64,000 bases of DNA from Rosa chinensis (GCF_002994745.2 NC_037092.1:6810501-6874500), one strand, 5' to 3'; counted from the stretch's first letter, positions 1-11,990 are shown. Notes: generated by a model not told the origin, from the letters alone. A program made the numbers and translations.

Positions 1-3
1 ATT

Positions 4-1248
4 AGGATTAATTTCAGTTTACCCCCCTGAGGTTTGGGGGTGTCATCATTTCACCCCCTCTACTTTCAATTTTGAATTTTTACCCCCTAAACTTTTCAAT
101 TTCAATCAGTCTTGTCCAATTTTTACTGGTCCGTCCAAATTGGACGTTAAGTTTGACTTTTGAGGGCTAAAATGGTCATTTCAACATAAAAAATTTAAAA
201 AAATTTAAATTTTTTTTTTTTTTTTTTTAGTTTTTTTTTTTTTTTTTTGTCTTCAACCTATACACCACAAATTATAATAGGTTTATAAAAACAAAAAAAT
301 ATTCTAGGTGGTTGAAAGCCGCTAATTGGTCTACGATATTTGTAATATATCTCCGATAAAGTGAAGAATTTTAGAATATATCCCCAATAAAGTGAAGAAA
401 TATCTGTAAAAAATAATTTTACACTTTATCTGTAAATAAATATCTGTATATCCCCAATAAAGTGAAGAAATATCTGTGTAAAATCATTTTTGGTCTGCGA
501 TATTTGTGATATATATCCAATATTTATCTGTAAATAAATATCTGTAAAAAATGATTTTACACAGATATTTCTTCACTTTATTGGGGATATACAGATATTT
601 ACAGATCAAGTGTAAAATCATTTTTTACAGATATTTCTTCACTTTATTGGGGATATATCCTAAAATTCTTCAATTTATTGGATATATATCACAAATATCG
701 TAGACCAAAAATGATTTTACACAGATATTCATCACAAATATCGTAGACCAAAAATGATTTTACACAGATATTTCTTCACTTTATTGGGGATATACAGATA
801 TTTATTTACAGATAAAGTGTAAAATTATTTTTTACAAATATTTCTTCACTTTATTTGGGATATATCCTAAATTCTTCACTTTATCGGAGATATGTCACAA
901 ATATCGTAGACCAGCGAGCGGCTTTCAACTACCTAGAGTATTTTTTTGTTTTTATAAACCTATTATAACTTGTGGTGTATAGGTTGGAGACAAAATAAAA
1001 AAATAAAATAAAATAAAAAATAAAAAAAATAAGAAGCAGAAAAAAAAAAAAAAACAGAAAAAAAAAAAAAATTATGTTGAAATGACAATTTTAACCCTCA
1101 AAAGTCAAACTTAACGTCCAATTTGGACGGAACAGTAAAAATTGGACACGGCTGATTGAAATTGAAAAGTTTAGGGGGTAAAAATTCAAAATTGAAAGTA
1201 GAGGGATTTCACCCCCAAACCTTAGAGGAGTAAACTGAAATTAATCCT
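4..1248. mobile_element. Foldback TIR element with long inverted arms
   Basis: The two ends are inverted copies for roughly 250 bp: the left end reads AGGATTAATTTCAGTTTAC and the right end, reverse-complemented, reads the same with few changes. The arms include matching stretches for 'no pyrimidine-rich gap' blocks such as the CCCCTAAACTTTTCAATT segment. The middle (300-900) is made of repeated, mutually inverted ATATCTGTAAA / GGGGATATA modules, so nearly the whole unit can fold back on itself. No transposase is visible. The left target site lies at the window edge, so the target duplication cannot be checked. A non-autonomous Mutator-like or foldback element is the likely class. Confidence 0.75.
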
Positions 1249-1729
1249 TATAATTAATATTTTTATTAATAACCTAAGAGTGTATTTAATATAATATAAC
1301 CATCAATTTATGTAGGTGCAAATGCACGTTGGTACACTGAATCTTCCCCTGATAATAATTATGAATGAAAAAGGATATTCAATTAGACTATAAGACTTGT
1401 TATTTAGGTCCAGGTCAATCTCATCTATATAGTTAAATTAGGTGCAGATACATTCGAAACAGATAGCCGTCCGCAACAATAGCCTGAGTTCTTGATCGCC
1501 CCCCTGACTCCATCATTACTTCAATATTTTACAGTTACTGGAAATTCAGAAAAGCTCTGAATTGGGTATGATAAGAACGTTTCTGGAAAGCTTTGGAATT
1601 TTGAATTTGCTTCGAGAAGAGGTACTTCCAAGCAAAATAAGATCTTTCCTATTTGGTTAGCGGAGGTTTTCATATTTGTGTTTGTTTAGGGGGAGAGGTC
1701 GCATAATTGGGATTTTGAGTGTAATTTGG
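1249..1729. other. Intergenic, no gene seen
   Basis: AT-rich sequence between two transposable elements. No ORF with recognisable content, no tRNA and no clear repeat was found here. Confidence 0.6.
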
Positions 1730-1737
1730 GTTAGAAC

Positions 1738-2511
1738 TAGGGGTGTGCAAAACATGGTACAAACCGGCCAAACCGGTCAAAACCAACTGATAAATATGAT
1801 TTGGTTAAGGTTTTTAACTTTAAAAATTGAAAATCGGTTCAATACCGAACCAAACCATTTATGAATTGGGTTAGTTTGGTTTCTCTTGTACTTAAACCGC
1901 AGAACCCGAACCGACCGATATGTTTGAAATATAAGAGAAAAAGTTTTTTATATTTATATATACACATAATAAATCTAAATCTCCAGTTATAACTTTATTC
2001 TCAAATGATATACTATCATATTGAATTCAAGGCCCAAAGGCCTAAAACCTTAGTATATAATCACTACAATTTTTTTTATCCTTTCATATCACATCTCTGA
2101 TCTCTAAATCTCTCATTCTTTGATCTTTAATACTATCATATTAAGTTAGTATTGATGGCTAAGTCGTTAAATAAGTGAATCACTTTGAATCTAATTTAGG
2201 TTTTAGTTTTGGACTATATGTTTTAGATTTTAATTATTGAATTTTAAATTTAGATAATTTAACATAATTTCAATTCTTTAGATTGAATTTTTATTATGAA
2301 TGTTTTCATAAATAGCACGTTAATATTATATAGGTGAAAACCGCCTAACCTACCAAACCAAACCATCTTTAATTGGATTGGATTGGGTTGGATTAAGTTT
2401 TTTTTTTTTTTTTTTTTTATGACCGGTTTTTCAAAATGCCTAAACCGCTCACTTTGGCATAGAGACGGTTTGGAGTCAAAACTGATCCAACCCAATCTGT
2501 GTGCAGCCCTA
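1738..2511. mobile_element. Non-autonomous hAT element
   Basis: The termini are short inverted repeats: TAGGGGTGTGCA on the left and, reverse-complemented, TAGGGCTGCACA on the right. They are flanked by the perfect 8-bp target duplication GTTAGAAC (1730-1737 and 2512-2519), the length expected for hAT transposons. The subterminal regions carry repeated AACCGG / AACCAAACC motifs in both orientations, also typical of this group. There is no transposase ORF. Poly(T) at 2399-2419 is internal. Confidence 0.85.
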
Positions 2512-2732
2512 GTTAGAACTCCTTTGGAATTTTCCTTCCAATATGGCCCCATCAGAGCTAAGTTAATGGCATGCCACGTCAGTGGTTTAACAACTCCATT
2601 TCATGGATGCATGACGAAATGACCTATTAGATTAGAAATACTAGTACATGGGTGTTTTTTATTAAATTGAAAGTCCTAGGACTAAATTGATTTTGGACCC
2701 AAACCACAGGATAGTAACTAGTATTTAGCCTT

Positions 2733-2892
2733 TATTATTAATTTTTTGGAATTGAATTTTTTGTCTATGATTTTCTTCTTGTTTTTGAGTTATTTTCAAG
2801 ACATGAAGTTGTTCTTCATCCTGCTAGCCTCCTACCTAACTTTGTACATAGTTTTACCAAGTGTTCAATCCTACAAAGCGACAATTAACTTC
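2733..2892 (+). pseudogene. Relic of a GDSL esterase 5' end
   Basis: From the ATG at 2803 the sequence encodes a signal peptide of the same type as the intact GDSL gene at 8156 (K-L-F-x-I-L-L-A-S pattern, then S-x-Q-x-Y-x-A). It continues into the T-I-N-F start of the first conserved block, where the GDS catalytic motif should follow. Instead it breaks at 2893 into the poly(T) end of a retroelement. Nothing downstream restores the frame. It is a broken paralogue of the gene 5 kb away, probably left by local duplication. Confidence 0.7.
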
Positions 2893-3665
2893 TCTTTTTT
2901 TTTTTGGCAAACAACAAGAACTGATATATTAAAGGGAAACTGTTACACAAGAAGGACAACTAAGGCCCCATTTGCGATTGCTTCGCTTTAAAAAAAAAAA
3001 TCAGTTTTTGTTCAAAATTTTAGATTTTATTGTGTTTGGTAAATAAATAAAAAGCAGGTTTAATTGAAAGTTATAAGTCATTGACAACAGATTTTAGAAG
3101 CAGCCTAGAGGTTGCTTTTAGAAGCTACTATGGATCAAAACACACTCTGCAGTTGTTTTATGTACTGACAGCACTTTTAAAAATATTATTTACCAAACAC
3201 AAAACTATTCTAATTCACACCTGATTATTATTCTCACAACATGGTAGCAGAAGTTTTTTTTTTTAAAGTCACAGCAATCCCAAACTAGCCCTAAGCCTTC
3301 CTGAAAGAAACATAAGTAGACAACATAGGCCCAAACGAAAAAAGAAACAAACAAGCATAGTGGGCCTAAACCAGGCATGCTCACAGTCTTGGTTAGCCAA
3401 CATAGTTGCGATCAACGAAGAAGAACCAGCAGCGCCGCCGCCCTATAGAATAGAGCCACCAGCAGCAACATCCAACCAGATGGAGAGATCGTTGAGGGGA
3501 TCAATGGTGATTCTAAAATACCCATCTGCCAAATTTCCAAAAACCACAGAACTCAAACCATCTCCAATAAGAAGTCCTTTATCTGCCAATAAATCAACCG
3601 GATAGCCTAGTTGAAAAGAGAGATAGGTGATAATAGAAGTTGCATATTTGATAGTCAAAATTCAA
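2893..3665 (-). mobile_element. LINE-type retroelement fragment
   Basis: Read on the minus strand, this fragment ends in poly(A), seen as the T run at 2895-2906. It is preceded by the TTTAATATATCAGTTCTTG tail common in plant LINEs. It interrupts the GDSL relic and is itself interrupted by a Harbinger MITE. A minus-strand ORF (3658-3443) has no stop for 71 codons but no domain I can name. No target duplication could be paired, so the 5' limit is approximate. Confidence 0.55.
2964..3291. mobile_element. PIF/Harbinger-type MITE
   Basis: The ends are GGCCCCATTTGCGATTGC and, reverse-complemented, GGGCTAGTTTGGGATTGC. The target duplication is TAA on both sides (2961-2963, 3292-3294), the 3-bp site of Harbinger elements. 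It is non-coding and nested inside the LINE fragment, so it is younger than that insertion. Confidence 0.8.
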
Positions 3666-3669
3666 AAAT

Positions 3670-3760
3670 CACCTGATTATTCTTAATTTTTTGGAATTGA
3701 ATATTTTGTCTTTGATTTTTCTTCTTGTTTATGTGATATTTTCAAGACTATGGGAAATGA
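3670..3760 (+). repeat. Second copy of the GDSL relic upstream region
   Basis: The stretch with TTTTTTGGAATTGAAT, then TCTTCTTGTTT and ATTTTCAAGAC closely matches 2733-2803, just upstream of the relic ATG. It does not continue into coding sequence: after the matched part the two copies diverge. It looks like a remnant of tandem duplication of the GDSL promoter or leader region. Confidence 0.65.
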
Positions 3761-3764
3761 GCAT

Positions 3765-4916
3765 GGTAGTTGCAAAACTGATCCAAATCGAATACTAGAC
3801 AAGTATTGTCATCAAAGAAACCTAATTGTATGAAGTTTATAATCTAGAAATTAGTTTAAAAAAAAAAAAACTAGGGATCTTAATTTTTTATTGTATGCGG
3901 GTTTGTTTTTACCGTGAAGTAAATGAATCTTTATTGAAATACGTGTCTGTGTTGACTTGTGATCTAAAAGATTAGTATTTGAATCTTTGCCACGGTAAGA
4001 AAGACTCATATTCAAGACCGTACTTAAATAGTTAATTAAGAATCTAACAATATGAGTTCAAAATTTGAGTGCAAAAATATATCATTTTCTACACTATGCA
4101 GATTAGCTCAAATCATTATTTCAGCTAATCTGGACTTAAATTTGAATCTAAAATTTAAGTATCATGCTTTTATAGCCTTGTGCATTTTATATATTATATT
4201 TGAACATGGGTTCCAGCCCAATTTTGAAATCATGATAAAAATATGGTGCAGTTATTGCCACTCTATCATTTTCTTTATTCACCCTACTTGCTCATTACAC
4301 CCTACATTTTAATTTCAATTATTAAATTTACTTATTTAACCCATTTCTCTTTCCAAGAATATCCTTATATGACATATCCAATTAGAAAATAAATATTTTT
4401 AACTAAAATCTCTCATTTAATTTATACTCATAAAACAATTAAAATTTATTAAAGTTTCCTAATAAAATCATAATCTGATTTACTACCATTTTTAAAAAAA
4501 TTTCTTTCAATTTCAATGTTTTTTTTTTTTTTTGGATCAGGAATTTCAATGTTCTCAATTTAATCTATGTAAAAAAATTAGTAAATTTACAACTATGATC
4601 GATGAAGAAGAGATTGATTTTTTTTCTCTTCGTGTTTTAAATTTTTACTTTCGGTGTTCACAAAGAATATTGCAAAGATTTTGATGAAGTTAAAGGTAAT
4701 GGTTTTGTGAATTGAATAGCGAATTAACGATGAGGAGGCAACAAAAAGACAAAAAAATAGTAATAAATTCAAATTTGGGTTGAGGAAGATAAAGATTAAT
4801 GTTATTCAATTAGAAATTAAGTAATCTTTGTATTTAATTAATTACTTATATATTTATTTTTTCTTACATTTTTAGATTTTAGAAAATTAATGTACTTATT
4901 AGTCATTTTGCAATTG
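3765..4916. other. AT-rich intergenic stretch
   Basis: Long A/T runs and no ORF with coding character. I see no RNA gene or element ends here. Confidence 0.55.
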
Positions 4917-4924
4917 GGTAATAT

Positions 4925-5772
4925 CAGTGTTCTAAAACTCGGCCTGGGCGGCGGCTCTCTAACTCGAGTAATGGAAAATCGGAGCTGTTGGGCGGGCTGG
5001 AGTTGGGCAGCCGCCTAGGTAGTTTTAGGCGGGTCTAGGCGGATCTGGGCGGATTGGGTTTAGAAACTGCAATCTTTTTCCAGAATCACGAATTATATCT
5101 TCTCTATTCTCAATGAGATCATATTGTACTCAAGTGGATGAGATCCGCTTTCAAATTTCGAACCCAGAGAGTGAAATCGTGAGAGAGAGAGAGAGAATCA
5201 TGATTTCGATCCAGCTATTGGAGAATGGAGATAGAGAGGGAGAAGCCTTCGAGGTCAACCCAGCAGCTTCTATGAGGAAGGCAGCGCAAAGGAGGCTCGA
5301 GGGCTTGTTAAGGAAGGTGGCAAGGCCCGACGAAGGGGGACGTCAAGACTGTGGTCCGGCGGAAAAACGGAGGGGAGGAGAGCAGGAGGAAGAGAGAGAA
5401 CCTTGTTTTGTTTTTTTGGTCTTTCACGTTTTCTCTTTTTGACGGAGAATAGATAGTAAATGAATTGGTCTTCCACTCTGCCCTACGTTCCCCTCTTTAA
5501 TTCATTGATTATGTTTGAATCATGTAGGCACTGGAAACTTGGAATAAAATATAGTTTTTATAGGGTATCTTATTATTCTTTTTTATAAGTTATAATAAGT
5601 CTTCATATATTCATTTAAAGTTTATATATACTCTTATATATATTTTTATATGATATAAAAATAAATTATAAATTAACAAATTAAAAACCTCCTAGGCGCT
5701 GTCTAGGCACCCGCCTGGGCGCTAGTCCCTTGCCCACCGCCCGACTAGCGCCTAGCGATTTTTAGAACCTTG
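4925..5772. mobile_element. Non-autonomous hAT element, GC-rich ends (copy 1)
   Basis: The element starts CAGTGTTCTAAAACTCGG and ends, reverse-complemented, CAAGGTTCTAAAAATCGC. It is flanked by the perfect 8-bp duplication GGTAATAT (4917-4924, 5773-5780). Both subterminal regions are full of GGCGG / CCTAGGCG modules. It belongs to the same family as the element at 52896-53785. A 109-codon plus-strand ORF (5113-5442) lies inside, but it is Glu/Arg-rich low-complexity sequence, with no transposase similarity that I can see. Confidence 0.9.
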
Positions 5773-6031
5773 GGTAATATAGTCTTTCAATAATTCAAAT
5801 GTTTGTAGGGTGAACTAAGAAAATGGTAGGGTGGCAATAGCCTCATCCTAAAAATATCTAAAACTGTAACATATTGGTTGGAGTAGTTTTACATAATATA
5901 TCAAGTTACCACGTCATAAGCCAAATTATTTAAATCTGAAAAACTTCTTTTGATATCTCATCCGCCTCGAATTACTTACGGATCGCTAGAGCTTCAACTT
6001 GAACAAGAGATCAAGAGATTAAGGGAACTTA

Positions 6032-6753
6032 GGCCTTCTCCAACCCATGGGGGCAAAGAGCTAAAGGGCCAAAAAAATAACCAAAATGGTGTCCAACCCA
6101 TGAAGGGAAGGGCTAAAGGGCTAAATTTGAGGGGCAAATGGCAACCCAAAGGGGCAAAAATAGCCATTTGGTTAGCCTTTTAGCCCTATAAAGAAATGGA
6201 TCAGAGAGCTACAATGGCCCACGTTTAGGGTCAGCTTGACCAATGCATGACGTCAGCAACGACCAGTTGTTGACGTCATGTAGCTATTGTTTTATTTTTT
6301 TTATTATTTTTTTTACATATGGTTTAAAAAAATTTACACTATAAATGCATATCAGCTCAACCTTATTTTTCACATCATCCTTCTACTACCTTATTTTTTC
6401 AATATTTATTTTATTCATGACCTATGCCACATATATGAAATCGTATAAGAAACTACAACATTGCTTGTGAAGCAACACATGGAATTTGAAAAGTACAATC
6501 AGAAAAATATTTTTTATCATAAAAATGATTTCAATTACTATAAGTAAGAATTTGATAAAAAATAAGAACACACACACAGACATATATATATATATATATA
6601 TATAACACATTCAAATGTTTAAAATATATTTTAGGGCTAAAATTTAGTCTTGATGGGTTGGAGACGGTTGATGTCACATCGATGAATAGTAAAGAATTTA
6701 GGGCTAAAATTTAACCCCAAGGCTATTTTTAGCCATTTCGTTTGGAGATGGTC
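6032..6753. mobile_element. Harbinger-like MITE
   Basis: The ends are GGCCTTCTCCAACCCATGG and, reverse-complemented, GACCATCTCCAAACGAAATGG. Both are next to TTA (6029-6031, 6754-6756), a Harbinger-type target. Subterminal GGCTAAAAATAGCC and GGGCTAAA modules are repeated in both orientations. An (AT)n run lies at 6583-6604. No transposase. Confidence 0.75.
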
Positions 6754-6785
6754 TTAATTCCTGGATGAATCTCACAATAAACATT

Positions 6786-7898
6786 GGGGAGTGAAATTTG
6801 CACTCCCCTTTTTGTAAACCACACTCCTTTGTTAGGGAAATTTCCAATTTACCCTTATCGTCTTTATCATCTCCCTTGCTTGACTTCTTCTTTCCCCCTT
6901 TTCTTCTCAACCCGTATCCCCTTTAATCAGAGAGGAAAGCAGAGCACTGTGGGTCAAAGAAACCAGAGCCAAAAGAGAAAGCTGATAAGCAGCCATGAGA
7001 GCCTTTATGGTTGTGTATTCTATATGGGTATGTGAACTCTGTAAAGGATTTTGGGGGGTTAAATGGAGGGTTTACATGATCAGGGAGAGAAATAGAGAGT
7101 GTGAAAATCATGGAGGAGGTATGGAAGAGAGAAGAAAGAGAGGAGAAGAGGCCAATGGGTCACGCACAAAAGCACAGTGGTGGTGACTGGTGAGCTGGAA
7201 CCACTCTTGTGACAACCCAGAATATCTCATCAATCAAAGAAATGGTTATGGTGTCAATCAATACTAGAATCTAAAAGTCCGAGTTTTGTTGTTTTATCAA
7301 GAATGAGCTTCACTAATGAAGATTCAATGAGGACATGTTCTAAGTTATCGTTCAACCATTCCCAAACAGGGAGGAGGTGAGAAAATCAAACCCAAACGAA
7401 AATTAGTCTATTATATCATGAGGAATGCACCGGTGTAACCAACTTGGTTAAGAGCTCAAAGAATCAAAAGGATCAATTTTTTAGAAAGCAAAACCCCATA
7501 ATCGCAGCTGGGCAGCAGAACTATCTTCATCGGCATATTTTACCCCCTATGTTTCTAAACTTGATGAAGACCTCGACAAGCTGAATCCCCACTATTCTTC
7601 TAGATTCTCTACACAATTGTCATTACTTGGGCGGTTTTTATGACATAACAGAGATTGCCTCCTAAAGCTGCATAAAGATTAAGCAACATCTTTCTTCCCC
7701 TTCTTCACTCTGTTAGATTATTGTGGCTTCAAGTTTTCTGCAACTGGATGTGATAACTAAACAGGAGTAGAGCATGTAGAGAACCAGATGCGAAGAAGAA
7801 GAGATTGAGAAGTAAGAGGAGTAATTGTGGAAATAAAAATATTAAAATGAAAGTGGGGGTGTGGTTTACAAAAAGAGAAGTGCAAATTTCACTCCCCC
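6786..7898. mobile_element. TIR element with about 45-bp ends
   Basis: The left end (GGGGAGTGAAATTTGCACT, then TTTTTGTAAACCACAC) is repeated inverted at the right end, 7855-7898. The flanks give only an imperfect duplication (AAACATT versus ATACATT), so the superfamily is not settled; Mutator-like is plausible. The 1.1 kb body contains short ORFs only. It sits directly upstream of the GDSL esterase gene and could contribute to its promoter region. Confidence 0.65.
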
Positions 7899-8155
7899 AT
7901 ACATTTCCTTCTTTGGTGTGGGACAATGTATTTGATCTCTAATTAATACTCGCATGTACTATGTGCCAAGAAAAAAAAGTTATGCGTAGACTTGGTTCAA
8001 AGCCGGTCATGGTTGTTGGCAGCTACATTTAGCATATAATTACTCCAACATTCTTGACACAACTTAAATGGCTGAGAGAAAATACTTTTAAGCTTAATGC
8101 TGAAATAGATATATATGTCTAGTATGAAATAGAAACAGAAGCTAAGTTGTTAAAC

Positions 8156-10121
8156 ATGAAGCTGTTTATCCTGCTAGCTTCTTTGTGCTTGACTTTGCAC
8201 ATAGTCTCATCAAGTCTTCAACAGTATCAAGCAATATTCAACTTCGGTGACTCCCTCAGTGACACCGGAAATCTCCTTCTCTCTGATCCCCGCGCACCCC
8301 CAGACGTCATTGGTAAGCTACCGTATGGAGAGACCTTTTTTCACCACGCAACCGGCCGGTTCTCCGATGGCCGCCTTATTGTTGACTTCATCGGTAAGTA
8401 TTATCTCCTCCCTCTCCCAGAGCATATAATTTGTATGTTGTTTGACACCCTTCATGGTAAATTTTGACGTTGTTTATAGCTGAGGCATCTGGATTGCCGC
8501 ATTTACCACCATATTTAGCCCTAAAGAAAGGCCAAAACTTTTACCAAGGAGTAAACTTTGCTGTTGCTGGAGCCACTGCACTTGACCCTGAATTCTTCTA
8601 CCGAAGGAAAATGTCATCGATTCTGGCCACGAACTACTCCTTGAGCACTCAGCTTGGTTGGTTCAAGGAGCTCAAGCCCTCACTCTGCAACACCAAACAA
8701 GGTAATTAACAAATGCCTAACGTCATGTAAATTCATTTCTTAGTGTCAAAATTTTAAGTTTGAAATCTTCACATGCAGAATGTGAGAACTACTTCAAGAA
8801 GGCTCTGTTTCTGGTGGGGGAGATAGGTGGAAACGATTACAACTACGCCTTCTTTGTTGGTGGGAGCATTAAACAGCTCAAAGCCTCGGTGCCTCTTGTT
8901 GTGGATGCAATTACTAAGGCCACCGGTGTATGTCACATCAAACATCTATTTTACCGAAATGTTACATTTATCAAATTTATTTTTTGTGACATCAATATAT
9001 ACTAAATATTATTGCATTATTTGGCACACAAATTTTGGTGAGTGTAGCAATGTCAGATCAATATTATAGTAGTATCTAAACGTTTTGGGTCCGCAAGTAT
9101 TAAAAGCCTTTTAATACGTGTGTGACGAATACTTCACTTCTGTGTATGAACTAGAACACTTAAAATTTTAAATACGTGACTAGCATTACATTTGTCACCC
9201 TCATTAATGTGTGATCTTGGTTGGTTCTTGTGGACCTTGTGGTATCTAGGCATTGATAGAGGAAGGAGCAGTGGAGCTAGTGGTGCCTGGAAATTTGCCA
9301 ATTGGGTGCTCAGCCGTCTACTTGACTCTGTATGGAGGCCCTAACAAAGCTTATTATGAAAAACGAAATGGGTGTTTGAAGGCGTTCAATGCTTTTGCCA
9401 AGCACCATAACAAAGAGCTCAAACGTGCCCTAGGGACACTAGAAGAAAAATACCCTCATGCAAGGATCATATATGCTGACTACTATGGTGCTTCCATGCC
9501 TTTTTATCATGCCCCTCAACATTATGGTGAGACTTGCTTTCCTGGTATTTCCCTATGTGCTTGAATGCTTTAAAATTGTATATTTTCACCCATTTTGACC
9601 ATTAACATATACATTCTAACTTTCTCTTCTTATTTTTTCGTGGCAAAATTCATTTCTATATAACATTCAATATCCTCTCTTTAGACACATAAAAACGACT
9701 AACGAAGTTGAAAACCCATAATAATGATAATGTATAAAATGGTTCACAAGTCTGACACTATGAAAATGAAAAAGAATTAAACTTAAACTGTATATGCTAA
9801 ACATTTAGCTTACCCAGTTGCATACAATAGAAGTCTGTCAAAGTTTCAAAAACTCCTAAATTTTTAACATGTAATATATCTGATAATCTATATTGAATTC
9901 GTATACATTGATTAGGGTTCACAAGTGGAAGTCTAGCAGCTTGTTGCGGAGGAGGAGGACCATACAATTTCAACAATTCGGCAAGGTGTGGACATATTGG
10001 TTCTAAGGCTTGCAAAGATCCATCGTCATATGCAAATTGGGATGGACTTCACTTAACAGAAGCAGCTTATAGCCACATTGCCAAGGGTATGATCCATGGA
10101 AATTTCACGGCACCCATCTAG
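8156..10121 (+). CDS. GDSL esterase/lipase (five exons)
   Basis: The exons, joined at GT-AG sites with continuous phase, are 8156-8393, 8480-8701, 8779-8927, 9250-9526 and 9916-10121. They give 363 residues, the usual size of plant GDSL (SGNH) hydrolases. Residues 1-20 are a hydrophobic signal peptide, so secretion is expected. Block I, FNFGDSLSDTGN, puts the catalytic Ser at residue 33. Block III is GGNDYNYAFF. Near the C-terminus DGLHLTEAAY carries Asp338 and His341 of the triad. The sequence type (S-L-Q-Q-Y, R-F-S-D-G-R-L-I-V-D-F-I-A) matches the acetylajmaline/sinapine-esterase-like clade. The true substrate cannot be told from sequence. The ATG at 8156 is the first in frame; there is no ATG upstream in the same frame. 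The first exon is paralogous to the relic at 2803. The gene runs convergently with the lipase at 10570-11903. Confidence 0.93.
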
Positions 10122-10364
10122 CTAGCTTCTAGTTCTGGTAGTTTGCCAATTAATTCCCAGTAAAGAGAAAGCAAGTTGATTGTATAAATAAAAAGAGGGT
10201 GCAAATACTGAGTTCAACTTCATGGCTTTAGTATTCACAAGCTAGCTGCCTACTTATGGAGGTAATTTTCTAATAATTTGGGAGCACCATTGCAATATGT
10301 AGATTCAAACAAACGACGGTGTTTCAAATGTCGTTGGAAATAGCAAAGTAAAAGGAAAAAGAAA

Positions 10365-10437
10365 TGGAGATGCGGGGTATCGATCCCCGTACCTCTCGCA
10401 TGCTAAGCGAGCGCTCTACCATCTGAGCTACATCCCC
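10365..10437 (-). tRNA. trnA-AGC: tRNA-Ala (AGC)
   Basis: On the minus strand a 73-nt cloverleaf starts GGGGATGTAGCTC and ends CATCTCCA. The acceptor stem pairs GGGGATG with CATCTCC, with one G-U. The anticodon loop CTTAGCATG gives anticodon AGC. The A box and the B box (GGATCGATACC, one change from GGTTCGA) are present. It lies between two convergent protein genes. Confidence 0.95.
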
Positions 10438-10569
10438 ATCGATGAAAAGTCTTTCAACTAGGAGAGTCTTATTGGGTTTCAATTTCAGTACAAATTTTCA
10501 GACCAAAAAAAAAAAAAACCAATAGAAATATATTCCAACACATTTTATGATTCTAGTCATATATTAAGG

Positions 10570-11903
10570 TCAAGAATCAAAATCCTCCTCATGATCCATG
10601 AGCTGCCAAGAACCATCATCCATTTGAACCATCCCCTTGTCCTTCTCACAACGCCAAGAAACCGGCACAAGATACTCCTCCTTGAGAGCATCATTGCTTT
10701 TGTTAATCAATGCTATGTCACGCTTCACTTCCAACTTGAACCCTCCTTTACTCCCTTGAGTTCCTGCAACTCCATGCAAATGCCCCTCCATGTTATGCCA
10801 ACTCGCCACGCTTCCAGGGCTCTTCAAGTAGCTCGACTTTCTAGTGTCGATTCCCAGCTCTTCTCCCACCTCGGAATAGCCTACTAGAAACGGATAGTTG
10901 GGGACAATATCGAGTGCATTGCGAACTCGCAGGACTCGGAGGTTTTTGTAGCTAGAGAAGACTTTCTTGAAGTTTGAGTCTCCGACTCGAGGGCAAGCAA
11001 AGACAAAGGCTGTTACTGGACATGATGAGAGTTTGTTTGTTGTCTGGTCTTTCGGTTTGTTGATACCGTTGGCAACTATGTCAATTGCACTTAGTGTGGC
11101 AATTGCTGCTCCTAAACTGTGCCCTGTTACGGTTATGCTGATTTCTTCATCCTTGTATTGCTCTACTAGTCTGCTCACCTCAGCAAGAACCTGTCATACC
11201 AAAATTGACGGGGTGGATGAGTTTATGTTAGTGATTAATTCATGAGTATACTCAAAGTATGAACTTACAGATCGAGTTAAATTAGACAAGTGATAAGTAA
11301 AACCTGAATTCTGGCACTGGTTTTGTTGAAAGGCGAACGCGAATCTTCGGAAGTATAGATGGAGTGCCAACCTTGGTGCACCTTAGCATCAGCCTCCTCA
11401 CCTAGTATTGTTGAAGCAGAAACCATATTGAACTGCAAATCATTAACCCACTCCAAGGACTGAACAGTACCTCTCCAAGCAATCACAATGTCCCTCCTGC
11501 CCAACACAGCCTTCCCCTCATCTGTGGCCACAGCAACATACCCCATCCAATTTGATTCTTTGCTCCAAGCCTCCCTTGACAAAGACTTAACGATAAACGC
11601 TTCCGGGACTTGAATTTGTGAAGTTGCATACACAAACTTGGTCACTTTGTACCTAAATGCATTGCCCTTCTCTAAACAAACTTTCGAGAAGAAGGTCTTC
11701 CTGGCATACCTGCTGCTTCCTGCAAACTTTGATGCCCTCTCTGTGTTGAAAGCATCATATGTAGATTGAGCCATTTCGCCATAGTGAATTATGTACTTTC
11801 GAAGATCAATGTCGAGAGGATCCAACATGCCTTCCCAGTTGTCTTCGCCGCTTAGTTTCTTCCATCTTTTCACAATGCTGTGCTTGCCAGTAATGCTATC
11901 CAT
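10570..11903 (-). CDS. DAD1-like class 3 lipase, phospholipase A1-II type
   Basis: Two exons, 11903-11304 and 11190-10570, joined in phase 0 by a GT-AG intron, give 406 residues. This is the length of plant PLA1-II (DSEL-like) enzymes, which hydrolyse sn-1 acyl groups of glycerolipids and lack a plastid presequence. The nucleophile motif VTGHSLGAA puts Ser225 in the GxSxG elbow. Asp294 lies in [11 protein letters not shown], and the His is in the [13 protein letters not shown] segment (residues 331-341). The N-terminal W-K-x-L-S-G-E-D-N-W motif and the L-D-P-L-D-x-D-L-R segment are typical of the family. The frame stays open to an ATG at 11990, but a TATA box at 11955-11963 lies inside that extension. 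The start is therefore 11903, or possibly 11924. No presequence is evident, which suggests a cytosolic enzyme. Confidence 0.92.
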
Positions 11904-11954
11904 CTTTTTCTCGTGACGAAACATTCTTGTTTGGATGATGAGTCTAACCACCTT

Positions 11955-11963
11955 CTTTATATA
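11955..11963 (-). promoter_or_regulatory. TATA box of the class 3 lipase
   Basis: TATATAAAG on the minus strand lies about 52 bp before the ATG at 11903. With the usual 25-32 bp to the start site, transcription would begin near 11925-11930. This excludes the more upstream in-frame ATG at 11990. Confidence 0.6.
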
Positions 11964-11990
11964 CACTCCTCGAAAAAACTTGGAATGCAT

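Noticed and set aside
5113..5442. 109-codon ORF as a gene
   Set aside because: It lies wholly inside a bounded hAT element and is low-complexity Glu/Arg-rich sequence.
11904..11990. N-terminal extension of the class 3 lipase
   Set aside because: A TATA box lies inside it and the residues do not resemble the family start.
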